Below are positions 6,178-9,372 of a stretch of DNA of 9,372 nt, piece after piece. A program made the translations under genes and the position numbers. The notes under the pieces were generated by a model, which was not told the origin of the DNA, searched no databases, and saw nothing but the letters and a program-made list of their open reading frames with translations. Source of the DNA: Streptococcus parasanguinis (GTDB taxonomy: Bacteria > Bacillota > Bacilli > Lactobacillales > Streptococcaceae); NCBI GenBank assembly GCA_018377375.1, contig JAGZZN010000065.1, positions 1-9,372 of the forward strand, read 5' to 3'. How positions within the stretch are numbered: position 1 is the stretch's first letter; each line of letters begins with the position of its first letter.

Positions 6178-7014
6178 TTAGTCCTCCAAGAAAGCAATGA
6201 GTTCTTTCGAAAACTCTTCTGCATATTGGAAGATCGAACCGTGACCAGCATTTGGATAGATGATGAGCTTACTATCTTTTATTTTCTCATGCATATCATA
6301 AGAATTTTCCGTTGGAACCTGCATATCCTGGTCGCCGTTGACGATTAAGGTTGGTTGGGTGATAAATGTTAGGTCGTCTTGAGAATCTTTCCCCCAACGT
6401 TTAATAGCTTTGAGTTGAGTCAAGAAACCAGGCACACTCATGTCTTTGTCCGCAAATTCTTTGGTTCGCATTCCCATTCGTCCGAGAACTTTCAAGGCTT
6501 CGATTTTTCCTTGTTCATCATGGTTATAGAAGATATAGCGTTTAGGATCGATGCGCTCGAGTCCAGCTTTAAACATATAGTTAAATGTTTTCCCTGTGAC
6601 CTTATCGACCTCTTTTCCTCCCCGAGGTCCTGTTCCTGCCAAGATAAGACGGTTGACCAAATCAGGCTTAATTCGGACCATTTCTTGGGCAATCATACCT
6701 CCCATAGAAAGACCTAGGAGATTGATTTTATCGTAACCAAGGGCTTTTACAAAGGCAATTGTCTGCTCAGCCATTCCAGAAATGGTTGGCACCACTTTGC
6801 CTTGACTGGCTCCGACACTAGGAAGGTCGACCACAATCACATGGTGTTTTTCAGCAATCAAGTCCAAGAGTTTTGGATCCCAGTTGTCGAGGGTTGCTGC
6901 CAGATGGACCAGCATCAGAAGAGGTAGTTTTGATTCGCCTTTGCTGAGTTCGCGATAGGCAATTTGATTTCCTTGAACAGTGATGTATTGAGTTTTACTT
7001 GTAAGATATGACAT
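6178..7014 (-). CDS. Alpha/beta hydrolase
   Basis: The 278-residue cytosolic protein has an alpha/beta-hydrolase fold with the full triad: nucleophile Ser103 in GLSMGG, Asp230 in NGDQDMQVP, and His258 in NAGHGS. An HLAA segment (37-40) supplies the oxyanion side and a helical lid spans about 135-210. The substrate (ester, lactone or similar) cannot be told from sequence. The start MSYLTSK is chosen because AAAGGAAAA lies just upstream; an in-frame extension would overlap the end of the preceding oxidoreductase gene, which stops 13 nt upstream. It is co-transcribed with that gene and with the following SDR. Confidence 0.9.
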   Translation of the reverse strand: MSYLTSKTQYITVQGNQIAYRELSKGESKLPLLMLVHLAATLDNWDPKLLDLIAEKHHVIVVDLPSVGASQGKVVPTISGMAEQTIAFVKALGYDKINLLGLSMGGMIAQEMVRIKPDLVNRLILAGTGPRGGKEVDKVTGKTFNYMFKAGLERIDPKRYIFYNHDEQGKIEALKVLGRMGMRTKEFADKDMSVPGFLTQLKAIKRWGKDSQDDLTFITQPTLIVNGDQDMQVPTENSYDMHEKIKDSKLIIYPNAGHGSIFQYAEEFSKELIAFLED

Positions 7015-7027
7015 TGTATTTTCCTTT

Positions 7028-8032
7028 TTATTTCTTAAAGCTGAGGACTGTTTTTCCACGTGAGCGCCCATTAGCGACCTTGTCTAAGGCGCTATTCACT
7101 TCTTCAAATGGATAGACTGTATCGATAGATGGCTTGATTTCTAATTTGCTAAAGAGGTCAGCTACCTCTTGTAATTGAGCACCATTGCTTTCCACAAAGA
7201 TAAAATGGTAGTGAACGCCGTATTTGTCAGCCATCTTATCAAATTTACGACCGGCTAGTCCAAGTAGAATCTGTTTCCATTTTGGCAGGTTCATGCGTTT
7301 GGCAAAGTCACCATTTGGCATAGCACGGAGGGAAACAAGCTGACCACCTTTTTTCATGATAGACATTTGTTTTTCAGTCTCAGCGCCCCCAAGAGTATCA
7401 AGGACATAATCAACCTGGCTAACAGTTTTTGTATAATCCTCTGTTTTGTAATCGATAAAGCGGTCTGCTCCTAGCTTCAAAACACGCTCAGCACTATCTC
7501 CAGCCCCATTGGTAATGACTGTCAAACCTTTAGCCTTAGCAATAGGAATGGCCATACCGCCGACACCGCCTGTACCACCAGAGATAAAGATGGTTTTTCC
7601 AGCTTGAGCCCCCATGAGGTCAAGAGCCTGCATGATAGTCAAGGCAGTCAAAGGTACTGCAGCCGCTTCCTCATCTGAAAGATAGTCTGGAACCTTGGCT
7701 AGAGCCTGACTATCGACAGCTACGTATTCTGCAAAGGCACCGATGTGGTCGAGTGGGAGACGTCCAAAAACTCGGTCTCCGACTTTGAGATTTTTGACTT
7801 GTCTGCCGGTCTCTTCAATAATACCGACCACTTCATTACCTGCAGTTTGTGGAAGTTTGTAAGGAACGATCATTTTGACCCCACCACGGGAAATCATGTT
7901 ATCCAGAGGATTAACACCAGCTGCAGTGACTTTGACCAAAACTTCTTTGTCTGTGATACTTGGTGTAGCGACTTCTGTGATGTTCAGTGTGATATTCTTT
8001 TTGTTGTATGATGTATGTTGTGCGGCTTTCAT
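7028..8032 (-). CDS. Zinc-less MDR NADPH:quinone oxidoreductase / enoyl reductase
   Basis: The 334-residue protein is a medium-chain dehydrogenase with the coenzyme motif SGGTGGVGG at 151-159. It has none of the zinc ligands seen in the adhC product: the segment AAGVNPLDNMISRGG (37-51) replaces Cys-Gly-x-Asp, and GNEVVG replaces the GHE motif. This is the quinone oxidoreductase (QOR/enone reductase) pattern, with expected two-electron reduction of quinones or alpha,beta-unsaturated carbonyls by NADPH. Databases often name such streptococcal proteins 'zinc-binding dehydrogenase', which would mislead. The ATG is preceded by a modest AAAGAGAAG. It is the first gene of a three-gene run, 77 nt after the Rrf2 gene, with an operator-like palindrome in its leader. 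Confidence 0.88.
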   Translation of the reverse strand: MKAAQHTSYNKKNITLNITEVATPSITDKEVLVKVTAAGVNPLDNMISRGGVKMIVPYKLPQTAGNEVVGIIEETGRQVKNLKVGDRVFGRLPLDHIGAFAEYVAVDSQALAKVPDYLSDEEAAAVPLTALTIMQALDLMGAQAGKTIFISGGTGGVGGMAIPIAKAKGLTVITNGAGDSAERVLKLGADRFIDYKTEDYTKTVSQVDYVLDTLGGAETEKQMSIMKKGGQLVSLRAMPNGDFAKRMNLPKWKQILLGLAGRKFDKMADKYGVHYHFIFVESNGAQLQEVADLFSKLEIKPSIDTVYPFEEVNSALDKVANGRSRGKTVLSFKK

Positions 8033-8055
8033 TGTCTTCTCTTTTCTAATTTTTG

Positions 8056-8078
8056 TTGTATCTGATGGAGATACAAGT
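8056..8078 (-). promoter_or_regulatory. Predicted Rrf2-regulator operator upstream of the oxidoreductase operon
   Basis: A perfect 8-bp inverted repeat, TTGTATCT (8056-8063) and AGATACAA (8069-8076) with a 5-nt spacer, lies 24 nt before the oxidoreductase ATG. Read on the minus strand with flanks it is ACTTGT-N7-TCAGATACAA, and the same 16 fixed bases with the same spacing occur in the promoter of the adjacent Rrf2 gene. The size (about 21-23 bp dyad) fits Rrf2-family operators. I could not place a convincing -35/-10 pair here, so whether it controls a separate promoter or a readthrough transcript is open. Confidence 0.7.
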
Positions 8079-8090
8079 CTAGTCTTTTTA

Positions 8091-8116
8091 AAACTGATCT
8101 GCATGCAAATCAGTTT
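8091..8116 (-). terminator. Possible weak terminator or attenuator hairpin between the Rrf2 gene and its operon
   Basis: Arms AAACTGAT (8091-8098) and ATCAGTTT (8109-8116) enclose a loop containing the palindrome GCATGC. The right arm contains the Rrf2 stop codon (8110-8112). On the minus strand the stem is followed by only a short T run and then AAAAAG, so termination would be partial. It may tune readthrough into the oxidoreductase operon. Confidence 0.45.
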
Positions 8117-8541
8117 CGTTTTTGTTTGGCTTCTTTATAAAGATTGTTAATGACATCTTCTAAGGTTTGCTGGGCTAGTTCCTTCTCTAATTGAGATTCG
8201 GCATTAGCGAAAAGTGGAGAAACTGCTCCTTGGATATGTTTTCCAACGGGACAATCCGGATTGCTATTTTGGTGAACAGGAAATAAGCTGATGTGGCTGA
8301 CTTCTTGTGTGGCAAAATAAATGTTAAGTAAGGTGATGTCCTTTGGCGATTTACTAAGTTGGTAGCCCGTTTTTCCTTGATGAGACTGGATTAGTCCAGC
8401 ATTTTTCAATAAGGCGATTACCTTTCGAATGTAACTCGCATTGGTGCCAACGCTAGTTGCTAGTGCTTGAGAACTTAAGGTATCCTTGCTCTCACTAATC
8501 ATGGTTAGGATATGTAGAGCAACTGAAAATTTTGTATCCAT
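8110..8541 (-). CDS. Rrf2-family transcriptional regulator with a single cysteine
   Basis: The 143-residue protein has the Rrf2 layout: N-terminal winged helix-turn-helix MDTKFSVALHILTMI (1-15), recognition region TNASYIRKVIALLKNAGLI (33-51), wing HQGKTGYQLSK (54-64), then a dimerisation helix. The only cysteine is Cys97 in NPDCPVGKHIQ. The three-cysteine cluster of Fe-S members such as IscR and NsrR is absent, so a thiol-based or ligand-based switch is more likely; this matches the YwnA/SaiR-like subgroup as I remember it. The ATG at 8541 has AAAGGAG 5 nt upstream. Its promoter contains the same operator pattern as the adjacent operon, indicating autoregulation. I infer it senses electrophile or oxidative stress and derepresses the downstream oxidoreductase, hydrolase and SDR. 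Confidence 0.88.
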   Translation of the reverse strand: MDTKFSVALHILTMISESKDTLSSQALATSVGTNASYIRKVIALLKNAGLIQSHQGKTGYQLSKSPKDITLLNIYFATQEVSHISLFPVHQNSNPDCPVGKHIQGAVSPLFANAESQLEKELAQQTLEDVINNLYKEAKQKRN

Positions 8542-8560
8542 ATAAACTCCTTTAGATAAC

Positions 8561-8583
8561 TTGTATCTGACACAAGAACAAGT
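8561..8583 (-). promoter_or_regulatory. Predicted autoregulatory operator of the Rrf2 gene
   Basis: On the minus strand this reads ACTTGT-N7-TCAGATACAA, identical at all 16 fixed positions to the site at 8056-8078. The dyad is imperfect here: TTGTATCT opposite AAGAACAA. It touches the -10 box (8581-8586) and covers the expected transcription start, an ideal place for repression. Confidence 0.7.
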
Positions 8584-8608
8584 ATAACACAAATAAAAAG
8601 AAATGCAA
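8581..8608 (-). promoter_or_regulatory. Promoter of the Rrf2-family regulator gene
   Basis: There is a -10 TATACT at 8581-8586 with an upstream TG (extended -10 form), a 16-nt spacer and a -35 TTGCAT at 8603-8608. The predicted start site falls about 33 nt before the ATG, inside the operator at 8561-8583. Confidence 0.7.
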
Positions 8609-8633
8609 GACTTTTGCTTCACTGTAAAAACAC

Positions 8634-8657
8634 AAAAAAAGGACCCTACTGGATCCT
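8634..8657 (-). terminator. Intrinsic terminator after the pnuC remnant
   Basis: A 7-bp stem with one G-T pair (8640-8646 with 8651-8657, loop of 4 nt) is followed on the minus strand by seven T. It lies about 25 nt past the pnuC stop and isolates the Rrf2 promoter from upstream transcription. Confidence 0.85.
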
Positions 8658-8681
8658 CTTATTAATTGATAAACATAAGTA

Positions 8682-9053
8682 TTAAGCTTTCTTTGCCGCC
8701 TTGCTCCATTGGTACCAACCAACTAGACTGTTGATAAGATAAATGAAGTATTTCCCTTGAATTTGAAGACTTTCTCCCCACCAGAGGTAGATAGAGAAAA
8801 TATTAGTGGCTGCCCAGAAAATCCATTGCTCACGATATACAGCTGTCATCAAGAGCTGACCAATACCGTTTGTCGCATCAGTAATAGAATCACGATAAGG
8901 ACGATTAGCTCCAATTGACTGGTAAATAAGACCAAAAGCTAGCCACCAAAGTACACTAATTGAGAGGTACTTGGTCCATCCCACCGTATCCAACTTACGG
9001 GCAACAAATTCCTGCTGTTCTTTTTTGAACTGGGCTTGATAGATCAAAAAGTG
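8682..9053 (-). pseudogene. pnuC: PnuC nicotinamide-riboside transporter, 5'-truncated
   Basis: About 124 codons remain of a transporter that is normally about 230-270 residues. The part shown has roughly four membrane segments and the PnuC pattern EQWIFWAATNIFSIYLWW, including the WxxxN motif (WAATN) implicated in nicotinamide-riboside binding, and a Lys-rich C-terminus. Reading back, the frame meets a TAA at 9054-9056. The only possible start near there is a TTG at 9045 without a ribosome binding site, so the N-terminal half is lost, not merely mis-called. PnuC imports NAD precursors by facilitated diffusion; this remnant lacks half the channel and is probably non-functional. The break coincides with the hairpin at 9061-9093. 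Confidence 0.82.
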
Positions 9054-9060
9054 TTAAAAA

Positions 9061-9104
9061 TAAGACAGTAACCTCAGAATAGATACTGTCTTATCTCTTT
9101 TTTT
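9061..9104. terminator. Bidirectional intrinsic terminator at the pnuC break
   Basis: A perfect 10-bp stem (9061-9070 with 9084-9093, 13-nt loop) is followed on the minus strand by TTTTTAACAC and on the plus strand by TCTC and seven T. It would end the ECF ATPase transcript entering from the right. It also means the pnuC remnant would be silent. Confidence 0.8.
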
Positions 9105-9210
9105 ACTTAAAGCCTTGATAGACTTGACAAATGGTAGAAAAGAACCGTGAGTTCTTGCCAGAAGCTGAAGTTAATCCTTCAACCTGGAAAACCCGCAGAG
9201 GTGACTTTTT
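9103..9210 (-). other. In-frame 35-codon tail after the ECF ATPase stop, of unknown nature
   Basis: Directly after the TAG of the ATPase fragment the same frame stays open for 35 codons to a TAA at 9103-9105, reading KKSPLRVFQVEGLT then SASGKNSRFFST then ICQVYQGFK. It has no start codon or ribosome binding site. It could be a C-terminal extension cut off by a stop mutation, a decayed piece of another gene, or a streptococcal intergenic repeat. I cannot decide between these from the sequence. Confidence 0.3.
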
Positions 9211-9372
9211 CTATACATCTCGATTTTTCTGGCAATAATCATTAACCGATAAATATGTCTGTGAATCACCCAGCGACTCCGCTATGTCCATAATCCGCGG
9301 TGGTAGTAATCCCACTCGCTGGACAAGTTCGTGATCGCTGAACAATTCCCGTGGACTGCCGGCGAAGCCAAA
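9211..9372 (-). CDS. ECF-type (CbiO/EcfA-like) ABC transporter ATPase, C-terminal fragment
   Basis: Fifty-three codons from the window edge to a TAG. The pattern G-S-PRELFS-x8-VGLLPPRIMDIAESLG resembles the C-terminal region of energy-coupling-factor ATPases, where 'G-T/S-P-x-E-[IL]-F ... GL-x-x-P ... A-x-x-L' follows the nucleotide-binding core. These ATPases power uptake of vitamins or Co/Ni. Walker and signature motifs lie outside the window, so partners and substrate are unknown. The DNA is visibly richer in G and C and uses codons such as CGG, CTG and GCC that are sparse in the neighbouring genes, pointing to a different origin. Confidence 0.6.
   Translation of the reverse strand, partial: FGFAGSPRELFSDHELVQRVGLLPPRIMDIAESLGDSQTYLSVNDYCQKNRDV

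Noticed and set aside
6178..6251. Extended SDR frame overlapping the hydrolase gene
   Set aside because: GGAGG before ATG 6176 and the standard SDR start MVKTILITGATDGIG fix the start; the extension translates hydrolase DNA in another frame.
7015..7071. Extended hydrolase N-terminus overlapping the oxidoreductase
   Set aside because: The start at 7014 has its own ribosome binding site and family-like N-terminus; the upstream part is the oxidoreductase 3' end read out of frame.
8542..8622. Longer Rrf2 protein starting at 8622
   Set aside because: The extra residues are encoded by the promoter and operator DNA; AAAGGAG before ATG 8541 and the conserved MDTKFSVALH start are decisive.
9130..9237. 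Plus-strand 35-codon frame beginning MVEKNREFLPEAEVNPSTWK
   Set aside because: No ribosome binding site, it ends inside the ATPase fragment, and it matches nothing I recognise; it may simply mirror the minus-strand tail.

Overview
The window looks like a chromosomal segment of a Mitis-group Streptococcus (S. pneumoniae / mitis / oralis relatives). The evidence is low GC, AGGAG-type ribosome binding sites, a copY start with pneumococcal-type cop boxes, and a czcD/sczA zinc-resistance pair beside an AdhC-type alcohol dehydrogenase. Gene names come from remembered protein and operator patterns; no search was run.

Left part (1-2705, minus strand). The window opens inside copY, the copper-responsive repressor. 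Its promoter (-35/-10 with 17-nt spacing) is flanked by two cop boxes, and an intrinsic terminator insulates it from upstream. Next comes the 3' third of an IS30-family transposase, abutting the stop codon of a zinc-dependent alcohol dehydrogenase (adhC type). A ferrochelatase gene (hemH) lies upstream of that. In the pneumococcal arrangement as I remember it, the MerR regulator gene nmlR precedes adhC; here there is no nmlR and hemH occupies the spot.

Metal module (2817-5280). czcD (CDF zinc exporter, minus) and sczA (TetR-type zinc regulator, plus) are divergent. Two perfect TGAACA-N3-TGTTCA palindromes lie between them, the classic SczA operators. After sczA, on the same strand, come two small membrane-protein genes, one with the HXXEE motif, ending at a strong bidirectional terminator.

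Redox/electrophile module (5304-8608, minus strand). A single-cysteine Rrf2-family regulator is followed by a compact operon: a zinc-less MDR quinone oxidoreductase, an alpha/beta hydrolase and a short-chain dehydrogenase. The regulator's own promoter and the leader of the oxidoreductase gene share the pattern ACTTGT-N7-TCAGATACAA. This makes a self-contained, autoregulated detoxification cassette plausible, and it is the most interesting system in the window. It appears to sit between sczA and pnuC, which I remember as neighbours in pneumococcus.

Right edge (8634-9372, minus strand). Only the C-terminal half of a PnuC nicotinamide-riboside transporter remains. It is cut off next to a terminator hairpin that follows the 3' end of a compositionally different ECF-type ABC ATPase, so this looks like a recombination or deletion junction. 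No RNA genes, CRISPR arrays or intact insertion sequences were seen, and no gene-free stretch exceeds 300 bases.
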